64,000 nucleotides of DNA from Micractinium sp. NFX-FRZ. Its lineage: Eukaryota; Chlorophyta; Trebouxiophyceae; Chlorellales; Chlorellaceae. The stretch spans positions 79,018 through 143,017 of the forward strand of contig JAPTJF010000116.1 in assembly GCA_029339195.1 (NCBI GenBank), in the 5' to 3' direction. The position numbers were made by a program, and so were the translations under genes. The notes beneath the pieces were generated by a model that worked only from the letters and a program-made list of their open reading frames with translations, was not told the DNA's origin and made no database searches. Below are positions 23,163 to 35,208 of this stretch, one piece after another; position 1 is the stretch's first letter; each line of letters opens with the position of its first letter.

Positions 23163-23879
23163 GCTGCTGGACGATAAAGTGCCGCGGGAGGCTACCTTGT
23201 CGTTGCGAAGGAGGTAAAGGGCAAGGAAATCACAATACAAGCAACGCATCCGCTGTTCCGGGCTCTGCCATCAGCGCTGGGGCTGGCGCCGCCAGTGGCG
23301 GCATGGCAGCGGGGCGGGGCGGCACAGCGCAGCATGGCGGAGTCGCAGGCAGAGGCGGCCCAATTAGCCAGACAAGAGCCCTCAGTTTCGTAATTATCAC
23401 GTGAAAAACACCGTGCAGGTCATCAGAGTGCGCAACCCAGTGCAAGAAATTGAACGGGCCACGTTGCACCGGAGTGTATACAGCGGCGCTGGCCCAGAGC
23501 CACAGCATATACAGCGCGCCCGTCAGTTTACGGAAGGGCACGCCCAGGACAGGCAGACGCATGAAGAACAGACTGCATCCGCTGACCTTTAGACAGTACC
23601 CAGCACCTCCAGCAAGACGCTGGGCCTGCAACCTATCTGCTTCCCGCAGTCAGCTCAGTTTGTGTTCCAGCAGTGCTCGCTATAGCGTCCTGTGGCTTGC
23701 ACTTGAACGCTCGTCAGCAAGCAGAGGAGAAGTAAGCAGAGAGAAAGAGATACGGGGTAAGAACGCGTGAATCTGCCGGTACGAGTCGACAGGCAGCAGG
23801 GAAGGAGTTGGGCGCAGGAGGCCAGGCTGGCAGCAGAACAACAGCTGGGCAACCAGCAGACCACGAGGCACGGCCTCAG
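23163..23879. other. Intergenic region between two minus-strand genes
   Basis: These 717 nt hold the promoter of the 191-aa gene and the 3' end of the coiled-coil gene. A minus-strand open frame (23230-23631, 133 codons) contains an aromatic hydrophobic stretch. It has no recognisable domain and no splice partner that I could place, so I leave it uncalled. Confidence 0.4.
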
Positions 23880-26228
23880 CTATGTGCTGCCGGCATTCAG
23901 TACGGCAGCCCCCGCGGCCACCGTGGGGGTCGGCTGGCCGCCGCTGAGCGCCGCTGCCGCCAGCTCCGCCGCCAGCTCCGCATCCTCCTGCCCCAGCCCC
24001 TCCTCCTCGCCGTCGCTGTAACCAAACAGCTCCCCATCTGCCGCCAGCTGCGACTGGTGCGCCAGCGTGAACTCCAGCAGCTCCTGCGGTGGGGCAAGGA
24101 GAGGGGTGGGGCGGCTCAGCAAGTGGCAAGCACGCTCCACCTCCCAGCAGCAGTACACTTTGCTGGCAGGCAGGGTGTTGGGGCACCGGAGCAGCGCGGC
24201 ACCGTGCAATGCTGGAGGCAGCGTGCTTTCTGTCGGCATCGCACTGCTCGGCTTGCACTAGCTGCAGCTGCCTCCCCACCTCCGCCTGCCACACCCACCT
24301 GCAGCCCCGTGTTCTCCCGCAGCAGCCTGTCATTTTCCGCCGCCAGCTTGCTCTTCTCGGACAGCAGCGCCTCCATCTGGCGCGCCACCTGCTGCGCAGC
24401 CAGCGGGTCGGCCATCGCCGGGTCGGCCTGCGACTTGAGGGCGCAGTTCTCCTGGGCCAGCTGGCTCGCCTGGCTCGCCGTCTGCTGCAGGTCTGCCTGC
24501 GCCTTCTCGTACTGCAGCCTGCAGGGGGGCACAGGGCAGCAAGGGCCGGAGAGGGTGTTGCGTGCCTGGCAGCATCAGGGCTGCTGTGCAGGAGCCACCG
24601 CACACACCAACATGCATGGCAGTGCGCCTTCCGACCACCCCCACTGCTCCCTCCAAGCCCCCACCACAGCCCCACCTCAGCCGCTGGTACTCCTCCTGCT
24701 GCGTCCGCATGCGCTGCAGCTCCCCCGCCAGCTGCTGCGCGCGCTTGCGCCACTCCGCCACCTCCTGCTCCGAGGCGGCGTCCAGCTTGCTCATGAAGGA
24801 GGTGATGTGGGGCTGGCGGCCGCCTGCCGCGCTCCCTGGCCGCTGCTGCTGCTGCTGCCGCAACGGCGGCTTGGCGGCTTCCCCTGCCGCCCCTGCTGCC
24901 GACGCTGCCCCCGCCGCAGGACCGCTCGTGTTCTCCTTGCCAGAGGCACCACCAACCTCTGGCAGTGCCTGGCGAGGCGCTGCCATGGCGGAGCTGCGGA
25001 CCCCCAGCGGCTTGCCGGCGCCAGGCGGCGCGCTGCTGCTGCTGCTGTTGGCCCCCCAGGGCTCAAAGGCCTGCCCGATGACCGTATCCAGCGTGATGGC
25101 AAAACCCTCCATCAGGCGCCCCACACCGCTGATAGCCTCCATGCCCTGCGCGTGGGTGAGGGAGGGAGCAGAGGGTTGTGTGAGTGCACGTGCACAGGCA
25201 TGAGTGTAGTGGCAAGACACGTGTGTGATCATGTGTGGGGGCCCCACAGCGGCGCACCGGGTGGTTGGGAGGACGGCACATCCCTCTTGTGTGACTCGCT
25301 TGGCAAGCAGCATGGCGCCATGGCCTGAGGACTGCCCACCCTGCGGGCGTGCCCCACTCCCGTCACTGGCCCACCTTGTCCAGGAAGGATGACGAGTCAA
25401 ATGCCGTGCTGCTGGGCTTCCCGCCCCCCGCTGCTGCTGTGGTTGCCCGCCTGGCCGTGCCTGCACCGGGCGCCACCTGCGGGCTGCCGTCGGCTGTGAT
25501 GAAGCGCAGCGCCTTGTGCACAATTTGGGAGGCAGCCGACTCGACCGCCTTGCTGCTGCCGCCCTGCTGCTTAGCGGTGGCGGGCGCTGACTGCTGGCGG
25601 CGCGGCAGGCCTGCAGGCGCGGCAGGAGAAGAGGAGAATGTGTGCCATAGGCAGGCATATACGCATGCACGCCAGCAGGCAGCGCTGCGTGGTTCGGAAC
25701 AAGAAAGGAGGTGGTGGGCAGGGATAGCGGCGGTGCTGCGTGCCAGCTTGTGCCTGCACGTGCCCAGCGTACCTTTGGCGGCGTCCTGCGCAACCAGGCA
25801 GTCCTCCAACCACCTGTCTGAGCTGCGGCTGGCTTCCAGCTGCTGGCTGAACTGCGCCAGGCCGTCGGTTGCTGGCGCCGCTACGTGGCCGCTGTCCGAG
25901 GTGCTGGCTGCTACGGCGGCCTGCCCCGCCACAAGCGGCGAGTGGGTCTGCGGCGTTGCCAGCGCGGAGGTCGGCTCGGAACAGCTCATAGGCGAACCTG
26001 CAGTGTGTGACGAATAGTCTCTTGCAACCAAGGCTGGATATGGGCAGTGGCACTGCAGCAGGTGCGGCGGGGTTCGCTGCCGACAGGCGGCAGCAGCTCA
26101 CCTGCGTCGCTGCCGCTCCCCGGCCCCAGCGGGCTCTGTGCGATCCTGACAGCGCCCAGCCGCGGCGCCGCAGTCCCGCTCGAACGGCGCCGGCTGGAGG
26201 TCAGGCTGCTGCGCCTGGAAGCACTCAT
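23880..26228 (-). CDS. Hypothetical coiled-coil protein, 493 aa
   Basis: Family not recognised. Six exons (26102-26228, 25773-25997, 25375-25610, 24676-25145, 24299-24518, 23880-24083) give 1482 nt in consistent phase. Residues 1-45 are Ser/Arg-rich (MSASRRSSLTSSRRRSSG), possibly a phosphorylation-prone tail. The middle has DGLAQFSQQLEASRSSDRW, ASQIVHKALRFI and GVGRLMEGFAITLDTVIG, short amphipathic helices separated by Ala/Ser/Gly linkers. From about residue 300 there is a long coiled coil (SEQEVAEWRKRAQQLAGELQ, then a heptad region through MEALLSEKSKLAAENDRLL). The C-terminus is acidic (FGYSDGEEEGLGQEDAEL). A cytoskeletal or scaffold role is possible but not shown. The gene is divergent from the next one, 280 nt away. 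Confidence 0.72.
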
Positions 26229-26508
26229 ACCGCCCCAACTGAACGCGCCCTCCGCCGCGGCGATCTTACAGGCGGGCTGGCACTTTCAGTGCCCCAGCCT
26301 TCTCCAAGAGTGTCATAACAAAGCAACCAGACACAATCAAAACTTCAATATTGATGAGCTGGCAGCGGCCGACCTGGCTGTTGTTGAACCTCCAGGCCAT
26401 TTCAAGATCAGGAATTGAACCGGACGCTGCTTTGATTGACCAAGATCATCATAAAGAAGTTGGCTCGCCTGGTGGGGGCGACAGGTGCCGCAGCCTAATA
26501 GCAGAGCG
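26229..26508. promoter_or_regulatory. Bidirectional promoter between two coiled-coil genes
   Basis: 280 nt separate two divergent starts. AT content rises around 26310-26460 compared with the flanks, including ACAATCAAAACTTCAATATT. That is a plausible nucleosome-poor promoter core. No defined motif was recognised. Confidence 0.45.
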
Positions 26509-29358
26509 ATGCAGAGCAGCGCGCCCCGCAGGGCCCGCGTCTACGATAGGTTGGAGGGACAAGAGCAGCTGGAGCCGGCGAGGCGGCGGTTTGCAGAGGT
26601 TGACACGGCGACCGAGGCCTTCCGCCCAGGTGGGGGCCGCCCCGCCGCCGCACTGCCGGGGCCGGTGCTTGGGGTTGCAAAGGGAGCATGCCGCAATGAA
26701 AGCTGGCATGCTGCACCATTGCTTGAAGAGGTTCCGCCATATACTTGCTCCTCTGCAGGATCCATTGTGGCACTGGCATTCGAGTGCGATGAGCTGCTGG
26801 CGGTGCAGACCACCAACAACGGCGGCTTGGCGCTGACCACGGTCTGCACTGACTGGAGCTCCCGAGGTGAGCGTGCCTGCTGCATCCGTCGACCCCTTGA
26901 GGGCGTACCTGCATGGTCGCAAGGCGGAAGTGGAGGCAGCCACCTGCCACTGCTCTGCCTCACCCCTGGTCGGCGCTGCAACGCCTCCTGCCTGCCTCGC
27001 CCGCCCCGCAGGCGCCTCTGGCTGGCACACCCACGCGGGTGACTACGCCATCGAGTCGCTGGAGCCGTCCTGCCTCTTCCACGTGCTGCGCGATGGCCCA
27101 AACATTGGGCTGGCCAGCATTGCTGGCCACGGCCAGCTGCTGTGCGCCACCGGCAGCGGGGACAGCCTGGGCCTGGTTGCCTGCAGTGCGGGCTCTTGGG
27201 CGGGAGCGGGGGCTGCGTGGGAGCGGCGCGACGGAGGCATCTTCAACTGCCGCTGGCCTGAAAAGGTGGGTGGGTGGCACTGAACCAACTTGAGGCTGTG
27301 GCCGCCAGTGATACGTGCAGCGCAGCACTGCTGGCTGCGCCCTCCACCTGGTCTCCGCCCTGCGTCATTGACGCCCTGCGGTGCTTCGCCTGCCCGGACG
27401 TCCCCGCTTGCAGTCCCTGGCTGCCCGCTTGCTGCACATCACTAGCCTGCCCACGCTCCAGATGCAACGGGTGGAGGAGGTCAGTGGGGGTGGGAGAGGT
27501 TGGTGAAAGAGGGAAGGGCAGGGATGAGCTGGTCGAGGAAGCAGTTGCGCTGTGCATGTGAACCTCATGCCTGCCTCTCTATGCCTCTGGCCAGACTGCC
27601 AACCAGGCATGCCATGTGTCTTGCCTGATCTCAACCCCTCCATGTGGCGCCTGCAGTTCTTCGGCGGCCTGCTGCACGAGCAACATGCAGAGGTGAGTGG
27701 GGTATTCATGGAATGGCAGGGGTGTAGCGCGCTCGCCTGCCCCTCAACCGATGTGCCCTGCCCCAAGCGTTGCTGTGTTGCCCCAGCCTTCGCCCCAAGT
27801 GCCCCCTCTTGGGTGGCTCTGACACTCCTCCACTCCTGCACACCCTGTGCTTCCCCTCACTGCCCTGCCTGTCGTCCCACTCCCCTGCCTTGCCTGCTCC
27901 CTGTGGCCCCCGCAGAAGTCTGCGGCACTGAAGCGTGTCAAGGAGGTGGAGGCGGAGCGGGACATTGCGATCCACGAGGGGCAGGCCTGGCGGCGGCGGA
28001 ATGAGGAGCTGGAGCAGCAGGTGCAGCTGCTGCGGGAGAGCGCCGGCGCCCCACAGGGCGGCCCACAGACTGCTACACCTACCGTCGTGCCGCTTGCCGC
28101 TGAGCTGCCCTGCTGCGCGCCCCCAGATGTGACTGCCCAGCTGGCGGCGCTGCAGCGGCAGCTGGAGAGCCTGGCCGCGGAGGGGGGGCAGGTGCAGCTG
28201 CAGCAGGAGCGGGCGCGCATGAGCATCTGCCTGCGCACCATCAAGGTGGGTGGGCCAGGGTGGCGGTGGTGGGCAGGGGCAGGGGCAGCATGCGGTGCGC
28301 CAGGCGGCACTACCTGCAGGAGGTCACCAATGAGGGTCACCAATCACATCAGCACCTCCCGCTGAGCACATGCATGCATCCACCACCCCCGCCCTGCGCG
28401 CACTCACTAGTCGGCTCCCCCTGCCTGCTGCTCCGTATGTGGTGCGACTGGCCGCCTGCAGGAGATCACGGACCTGGTGCGCCAGGGCAGCGCCTCCCCC
28501 AGCAGCAGGGGGTCCCCCAGCCTGGAGGGGGCGGGCACAGAGGTGACGGCCACGCCCCACCTGGCGCCGGGGCAGGAGTCGCCCGGTGCGCAGCAGGCGG
28601 CGTATGCAAGCGAGTCCGAGGCGGAGAGCAGGCAAGCGGGACGGGGCAGGGACAGCCGTAAGCAGGGGAGGCATTGTCCTGGCTGGGTGCTGTGCTGCTG
28701 TGCTTGCCTTGGATGCCACTTGGCTGGCTGGGTGGGTGGGCAGGATGTGCGCGGTGATTGCACTGGCGCACTTCCTTGGACCGCTGCCCAGTGAACCTGC
28801 ACCTCGCCCACCTGGCCCCTCATCTCCTGCCCGCTCCACACCTCCCCACCTACTCTCCCTCTCTTCCCTCCACCCCGTGCCCCTCCCGCCAGGCTGGTGG
28901 ACTACCTGGGCAGCCGGCCCGAGGCGGGTGACCCACTGGCGCGGGTGCTGGACCAGCCGCGGGAGACGCTGGAATCGGAGGAGTCGCCCCAGCGCCGCCT
29001 GCTGCGCTCGCTGACGGAGAAGGAGAACAGCCTGGGCAGCCTGGGGGGGGAGAGCACCCGGGAGGGCAGCCCAGACATGCCGGCGGGGCTGCCCGGGGCC
29101 GCGCTGTCGGCGCCATCCAGCGGGCGCAAGCTGAAGCGGGAGCGGCTGCCACCCCCGCTGCCGCTGGCGGACAAGCTGTCGCAGGCTGTGCGCCAGCTGG
29201 CGGTGGGCAGCCCCCACACGGCCGACGGGGTGGCGCAGTACTTGGCCACCAGCACCAACCTGCGGGCGTCGCAGCAGCGCCTGTCAGGTGCCACCCGCCT
29301 GCGCAGCTCCTTCCTGCAGCGCCCGCCCGCAGCACTAAACGACCTGTTCTACGGCTGA
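26509..29358 (+). CDS. Hypothetical coiled-coil protein, 559 aa
   Basis: Family not recognised. Seven exons (26509-26866, 27012-27265, 27414-27479, 27657-27692, 27916-28245, 28462-28631, 28893-29358) total 1680 nt. The N-terminal ~210 residues form a compact, Gly- and Cys-containing region: AGSIVALAFECDELLAVQT, then GDYAIESLEPSCLFHVL and CATGSGDSLGLVAC, possibly a beta-rich fold. A coiled coil follows (KRVKEVEAERDIAIHEGQAW, then EELEQQVQLLRE). The C-terminal third is Ser/Glu-rich with RRLLRSLTEKEN and a conserved-looking end, SSFLQRPPAALNDLFYG. The ATG at 26509 is the first in frame; upstream in-frame codons begin only with GTG. Intron 6 starts with GC (28632), and the reading phase excludes the nearby GT at 28660. 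Confidence 0.74.
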
Positions 29359-30002
29359 GGGGCCGGGGCTGGGGGGCCACCCCTCCTGCACCTGAGCAGA
29401 GCTGTGTCCTTGGCGTGCAGGCTGGCAGGCAGGCAGCTAGGCGGGGCCAGTGGCTCGATGAGCCTGCCAAGACTTGCTGCGCCTGCCTGCGTTCGTAGAA
29501 TGTGTAGCTAACATACGTGTCCCCTCCTCATCTCTGATACTGATACCGCCTCTCTGTGGTGTGCCAACAAATGCATGCTTCCTTCTAAGCTGAGCAACGA
29601 GAGCGTGTGTCCCTGTCTTTTCTCATCAGATCACTTTATTCAGCAGACCTTGAGATGTAAACTTGTGAAGCACTCAAGCGGCCAGGGGACCAAGCCAATT
29701 ACCAGCCAGCCACCTGGTGGGCCAAGCAGCCAGCAAAGCGGCACAGCATGCCTCTTTCAAGTACAAGTGCTCTTAACATATGAAGCCCTCACAAGGGCGG
29801 CAATGGGGACCCGCGCTTGCGATGCCTCCATTCGCCCATCACTCTCGCTGCTTGCTGCCACACAATGCGCTTGCGGCCTCTTTGCACCACTTGGCCAGTT
29901 CCTCCAGACTTACAGTCGCCTGGCGGGTGTTGCACAATGTGGTCAGAGGGGGGATGGTACTGCTCAAAACTTGCCAGCATGGCACCGCTGGGGAAACCAG
30001 GC
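29359..30002. other. Convergent 3' regions, 559-aa gene / pTAC3-like gene
   Basis: These 644 nt lie between two convergent stops. TGTAA at 29656-29660 may end the plus-strand transcript. TTACA at 29910-29914 is about 90 nt past the minus-strand stop and is a good polyadenylation candidate for the pTAC3-like gene. No gene was found. Confidence 0.5.
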
Positions 30003-33000
30003 CTACTCAAACTGCCCAATCTCCGCCAGGATGTCCGACCGCAGCGGGTCGTCGTCCTTTTGCGTCCTGAGCACCGCATCCACCGCCGCTGCCACGTCAA
30101 CGTCGCGCTCGCTGCAGAAGGTGGCCAGCTCCTCCCGCATCCCGCGCGCCCCCGGCAGCGCATCCGCCGCCGGCCCCGCCGCCATGGCATCCAGCGCCGC
30201 CAGCAGCAGCACCGCCGCCGCCACGTTGTTGGTGCCGTACGCAAAGGCGCTGATGGCTTGCAGGTCGGCGATGGAGGGGACAGCGTGCAGGTCCACCACT
30301 GCCCCCAGCAGAATGGAGGCGGCGTCGTGCGCGCCGGCCTGGGCGGAGGAGAAGAGCGGCGTGAAGGCCAGCACAAAGCGCTGCTCAAACAGCGCCCCCG
30401 ACGGTATCTCCAGGTCCTCGTCAAAATAGTCCTCCTCCACAGGCTTGCGACCAGAGGAGCCGCCCTGCATGAGCCCAAAGAAGGGGGTAGGGTGACCAGT
30501 GAGGTTGGGCAGCGTGGAGCCACGCATGCGCAGGCAACGGCAGGTCCTCCCCAGCAGGCGTGCGCCGAGTGCGCCGAGCCCTTGGACCCGCACCCCATCC
30601 ATCCGAAGCGCTGGGCACCGTGCACACAGACGCAGGAGGACCACAGCCCCACGCTGTGTCTTCCATCAGGCTGGTGCCGGCACCCCCTCTGCCAGAACAG
30701 TGGCTAACTCCCTTTGTCAATCTATTAGAGCCGCACTAAGGGAGCGCTCACCTCCTCGTCCTCCATGTCCCACTCCTGCGCGTCATCCCCCTCGTCATCC
30801 TGCAGCGTCTCCACCTCCTGCTCACTCTCGTACCGCGACTGCTCCACCAGCTTGCCATTCTCCCACACCGTGTCAGTCACAATCACGGCCACCTGGTGCG
30901 GGGTCAGGCAGGTAGGGGCGAGGGAATGGTTGAGTGGGACAGGGTGAAAAGTGGTGGGATGCAAGAGGCAGGGCAGGTTGTTGGCCCGTGTGGTAATGCG
31001 GAGCAAAGACGAGTGGGGTGGGTATGCTGGGCAGAAGAACAGCATTAGCTGGCTGCTCAAGACACCTGTGCGCAGCCAGTGTGTGCACTGAGCGTGGGCA
31101 GGCAAGCGGGCGCGGCAGCACGGCATGCTGCGGCAGGTAGCCACCTTGCGGGCCTCGGGCTTCTGGTCTCCCGCCAGCTTCTGGAGGGAGGCGCGCGCAT
31201 CGTCTATCTGGCGCAGCTTCTGCAGCAAGGCAAGCGGAGGGGCCAAGGGCGGAGGAAGCGAGATGAGGCCACGGTGATGCTGCAGGACGCTGCCTGGCTG
31301 CCTTGCTCGCGGGCGGGCTGCTCGCCGAGAGGACGCCTGCAAGAGGTGGCATTGCTGGGAGATAGGCAGGCATAGCTGGTGCAGCCTCCCCAGCATTGCC
31401 CAGCCCAGCCCAGCCCGGCAGGCAGCAGCAGCAGCCCATCCCAGCCGCCCCCCGTCCACCTCCCCCCGCACCTGCACACGCTTGCCCAGGTCCTTCTTGT
31501 TGCCCGACAGCGCCACCTTGCGCGCCGCCAGCTCAGCGCGCAGCTCACGCACGCCCATGCGCGTCACCGCCATGGTGGCGCCCACCCCGTCCACGCAGGT
31601 CAGCGACTTGGGGTCGATGCGCACGCCGTCGATGTAGAGGTAGTTGCGGGCGGCGGGGGGGCCCTGGCCCTCTGCCTGCGTGTCGGCAGGGCCTGCAGCA
31701 GGGGGAACAAGGGCACTGTTGGGTCAACGCCATGAGGCTCAGGCGGCCGCGCGGGAAGCCTGCCCGCCAACAGCTCCTGCTCCCAAAGCACACAGAGCCT
31801 GTCTGTGTGTGGAGGAGCCCAAGTGGCGCTTGGGGATCAGCCACACCGGTGCTGCAGGAGTGAAAAAAGGTGATGACGCAGGCCTCGCCAAGCCCAGCGC
31901 ACACGCCGGCCGACGGCAGGTCACACCCGCAGCTCTTGCGCATCCACCCCCGCGCAACCTCCCCCGCCCCCACCTTGCTGCATGCCCGCCGTCTGGTCCA
32001 GCCGCTGCTTCACCCACGCCCCCAGGATGGTGCACCCCTGCTCATCGGGCACCATGGCCGCGGCTGGCAGCGGCCGCTCCTCGCGGCACATCACCGCCAG
32101 GATCTCATGCAGGTCAGCGGGCAGCCCCGCGTGGCTGCGGGGAGAGGTGGGAGGCAGGGGGAAGCTGGGTGGGCAGGAGCAGGGGGGCAGAGGTGGGCAG
32201 GCAGCGGAGGCAGGTCGGGTGCAGCAGCACATCATCCGCGGTGCAGGTTGAAGGCAGGCCAGCGCGGCAGCAGGGTGCCAGAGGGTGGCGCAGGGGCAGC
32301 AAGGGCGGGATGGGGGGGACAAGGCAATGGGATGAGGAGGCAGATGAGGTGCGGGGTTGGCTGCCGGGACAAGCAGTGCAGGCAGCATCCGCAGCTCACA
32401 CAGCACATCCCCTCCCCTGCAGAGACAAAGAGACAAGTGGTTTACAAACAGTCGGCACCCACCTGAGCCCCAGCAGCAGCTGCGTCAGCATGTCGTCGCT
32501 CACGCGCTCCAGCACGGCAGAGCTGCGGTGGCGCAGACCGCTGAAGGCGCTGATGGCAGCCTGCGCTGGGGCGGGGGCAGGGAAGGCTGGGTGAGGTAGC
32601 AGGGTTGGAAGCAGGGGCAGGTGGCAGGCGAGAGCAGACAGGAAATGCTGGGCCCGTCCCCGGCAGGGGGGAGGCAGCACAAGCATTGCAGAGGGCTGGG
32701 CAGGGAGCCAGGCGGGACGAGACACCCCTCGAGTGCGCCGCTGCTCTTCCTGCTGCAGTCCCTGTAACTCCCCTCGCCCCGCCCCGCCTACCTGCAGGTC
32801 TTGTAGCCGCAGCGCCGCCTGCAGCTGCGCGCTGAAGAAGCGGGCCCCCGGCTGGACGCCATTCTTCAGCATGACCGACTTCATGTGCAGCACATGAGCG
32901 GCCACCTCGCGCATTGTCTGCGCGGCCCGCAGCTGCGCCTGCAACAGCACACGCGGGCAGGCGCGAGCAGAGCGGGGCACACAGGAGCGATGCCGTCAGC

Positions 33001-34982
33001 CAGGGATGGCACGGCGGTGCTGATGCCTGCACCTCGGAAAGGCTGGAAGTATTCGCGGCCCCTGATGTCATGCTGGACACACAATCCACAGGGGCTGTAC
33101 CAGGGCTTCCGATTGGAGCAGGGCAGGCAGGCGGGCAGGCAGGCGGGCAGGCAGGCGGGAGGGCGGCGCGGCTGGCTCACCTCGAGCACCGCGTAGCACA
33201 CCTCCAGCATGGTGGCGGGGAAGCTGTTCCGGCTCAGCAGCTCGTCCATCAGGGCGCTTGCAACTGTGGGGGGCCGGGCGGTTGGGAGGGCAGGTGAGCA
33301 GGGAAGATGGGGCGACAACAGAAGCTGAGAGCTTGATGAACAGCTGGCACATACGTTAGAAAGCAGTGCAGCACAGCACAGCACAGAGCAGCGCAGTGCA
33401 GCGTTCTCCCTCGGCTCACAACCCAGCAGCGCAGGCACACGCGGCAAGCACCTTGCGCGTCTCCGTGCTCTGCGTGCGCCAGGATGAGCGGCGAGTAGTG
33501 CTGGATGCCGGGGCGCAGCGGCTCGTAGGCCTGGCCCTGCAGCAGGCCAGTCACGAGCGTCAGGCTTGCCTGGACATTGGCGTGCTTGTACGCTGGCGCA
33601 GCTGCTGCCGCTGCCCCTGCTGCTGACCTGGCCGCTCTGGATTGCTGCTGCTGCCAGCGATGCCCCGATGCCTGCTGCCTTGTGAACAAGTACTGATAGC
33701 CGCCTTCATCTTTCACCCATTGCCCCCCCCCCCCCCCCCCCCGCACTGGCCACGTCTCGCTGCTGCCCACCTGCTGCGGTGCTCCCCCCGCCTTGAGCAG
33801 GTCCAGCAGCCGCCCCGCGCTCTCCAAGTCTTGCACAGAGCACAGGTGCTGCATCAACGCCTCGTACATCGCCTCGCTGGCACGCAGCCCCTCGGCCTCA
33901 CCCTGCAGCAAGCAACGGCGCAGCGCAGCCGGGAGGTCAACAGCACTCCATGAGGCGTGCCTGCTCCGGTTGCAATGTACTCAATTGGGCAGCCCACACA
34001 TACGCAGGCAGGCAGACACTCAGGCAGGCAGGCGGGCAGGCAGGCACGCCATCCTACAGCCCACACATACACAGGCAGGCAGGCGGGCAGGCGGGCAGGC
34101 GGGCACGCCATCCTACAGCCCAAACATACACAGGCAGGCAGGCAGGCAGGCAGCCCCCCCACCCACCTGCGCAAACACCTCCATCCCCTTCTCCGCCTGC
34201 CCCGCCTTGAACAGCGCCACCACCAAGTGCTGCCAGCTGCGAGTGCAGTCGACGCCGGCGCGCCGGTTGCTGGCCACCACCGCCTCTGCTGTGTCGAGGT
34301 CACCCGCTGCCACCGCCGCCGCTACCACCGCCGCGTACGTCTCTGGCAGCGGCGTCAGCGAGGCGTCCCAGCAGCGCCGTATCGCGCCCAGCGCGCCCTC
34401 TGCATACCCCGCTCGCACGTAGGCGCACACCAGGGCGTGGTAGGCGCGCGGCCCTGGCACGTTGCCCGCACGTGCCATGTCCTCCACCACCGCCTCCGCC
34501 TCGTCCCAGTTGCCGCTCATGGCCGCTGCCTTGAGGGAGCGGTGGTAGAGGAAGCGTGCAGGGTCCTCCTCATCCAGCGCACCCTCCTTGAAGGTGGCAC
34601 GCCCCCGCAGGTGCAGCCCCACGCTGCGGGCAAGGCTGTCGTCGGCCTCGTTGGCGGCGGCGGCAGCCGCCTCCGCCTCTGTTGCCGCCTCCACCGCACC
34701 AGCTGCAGCAGCAAGCTCGATGGTTGTGAATGCACGGGGCACAATGCGTGTGCTCTAGGCCCCCAGCAGAGACAGAGCGCGACGTGCGGCAACATGCACC
34801 TGGCGTGAGCCATGCAAGCGGCTTGGCGCTCTTGAAATGCAGTGCTCACCCTGCTGGCTAAGCCAGTTCATGCCCTCTGCCGCTTTGCATCGCGTGCGCG
34901 GTGGTTGCACGGCAGTGTTTCGGCTGCGCAACCCGGCCGCTGGGAGCGGCCCTCTTGCGGCCTGCAGCTGCAGGCTCTTCAT
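30003..34982 (-). CDS. PPR and SAP-domain plastid transcription protein (pTAC3/PAP1-like)
   Basis: In land plants pTAC3/PAP1 is a subunit of the plastid-encoded RNA polymerase complex. Twelve exons join in phase to 2388 nt (795 aa; plant pTAC3 is about 900). Exon 1 (34850-34982, MKSLQLQAARGPLPAAGL) is a typical chloroplast leader and splices to 34702 in phase; that junction is the least certain. PPR-like helical repeats follow (34167-34702: NWDEAEAVVEDMARAG, AYHALVCAYVRAGYAEGAL). More repeats lie at 33771-33902, 33452-33650 and 32792-33263. The SAP domain is at 31472-31692 (GVRELRAELAARKVALSGNK), preceded by YLYIDGVRIDPKSL. The acidic VIVTDTVWENGK segment is at 30752-30892, and the C-terminal domain (DYFDEDLEIPSGALF) at 30003-30464. 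The domain order supports pTAC3; a generic PPR-SAP protein remains possible. Confidence 0.75.
33118..33172. repeat. GGCA/GGCG minisatellite in pTAC3-like intron 5
   Basis: Tandem GGCAGGCGGGCA units just outside the donor of the exon ending at 33181. The motif family recurs in several introns of the window (about 1857, 34003, 42037, 44336). Confidence 0.75.
33723..33742. repeat. 20-base homopolymeric C run
   Basis: An uninterrupted run of C on the plus strand, a G20 run on the transcribed RNA of the pTAC3-like gene, about 30 nt into intron 3. It is a candidate G-quadruplex and a likely sequencing or length-variation hot spot. Confidence 0.9.
33989..34155. repeat. About 60-bp tandem repeat in pTAC3-like intron 2
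   Basis: Three units beginning CAGCCCA(C/A)ACATAC at about 33990, 34057 and 34117. Each is followed by CAGG/CGGG runs, and the first two end CACGCCATCCTA. It fills most of the intron between 33903 and 34166. Confidence 0.85.
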
Positions 34983-35208
34983 ATTTGACGGTTGTGGAGG
35001 TGGTCACAAACGGCAAGCATGAGCAGGCAGAAGCTGGATGATGGCCTCGCTGGCAGCGGCAGCCTCGCTGGCGGCAGCGGGCCACCAAGTTGTCGCTGTC
35101 CCCTGTGCACATGCTTTGACCACTTTGTCCCTCCATTCTGACTCAAGGCTTCATATTACAACATGCAAGGAAGATGCGGGGAAGGAAGACACCCCTCCAT
35201 GCCCACGC

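Noticed and set aside
23230..23631. 133-codon minus-strand frame with an aromatic hydrophobic stretch
   Set aside because: No domain, no supported splice partner, and a position in a promoter region. It could be a 5' leader.
23808..25328. 506-codon plus-strand open frame
   Set aside because: It is antisense to the 493-aa coiled-coil gene. It is open because of GC-rich codon use and has no domain.
24330..25793. 487-codon uninterrupted minus-strand frame
   Set aside because: It reads through introns of the coiled-coil gene in one frame. The parts between exons are low-complexity, and splice sites with matching phase flank the real exons.
26485..26508. Upstream extension of the 559-aa protein
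   Set aside because: It begins with GTG, not ATG; the first in-frame ATG is at 26509.
34517..34849. Alternative start for the pTAC3-like protein
   Set aside because: That frame differs from the PPR frame. The in-frame upstream sequence hits a stop near 34756, so a spliced exon 1 fits better.
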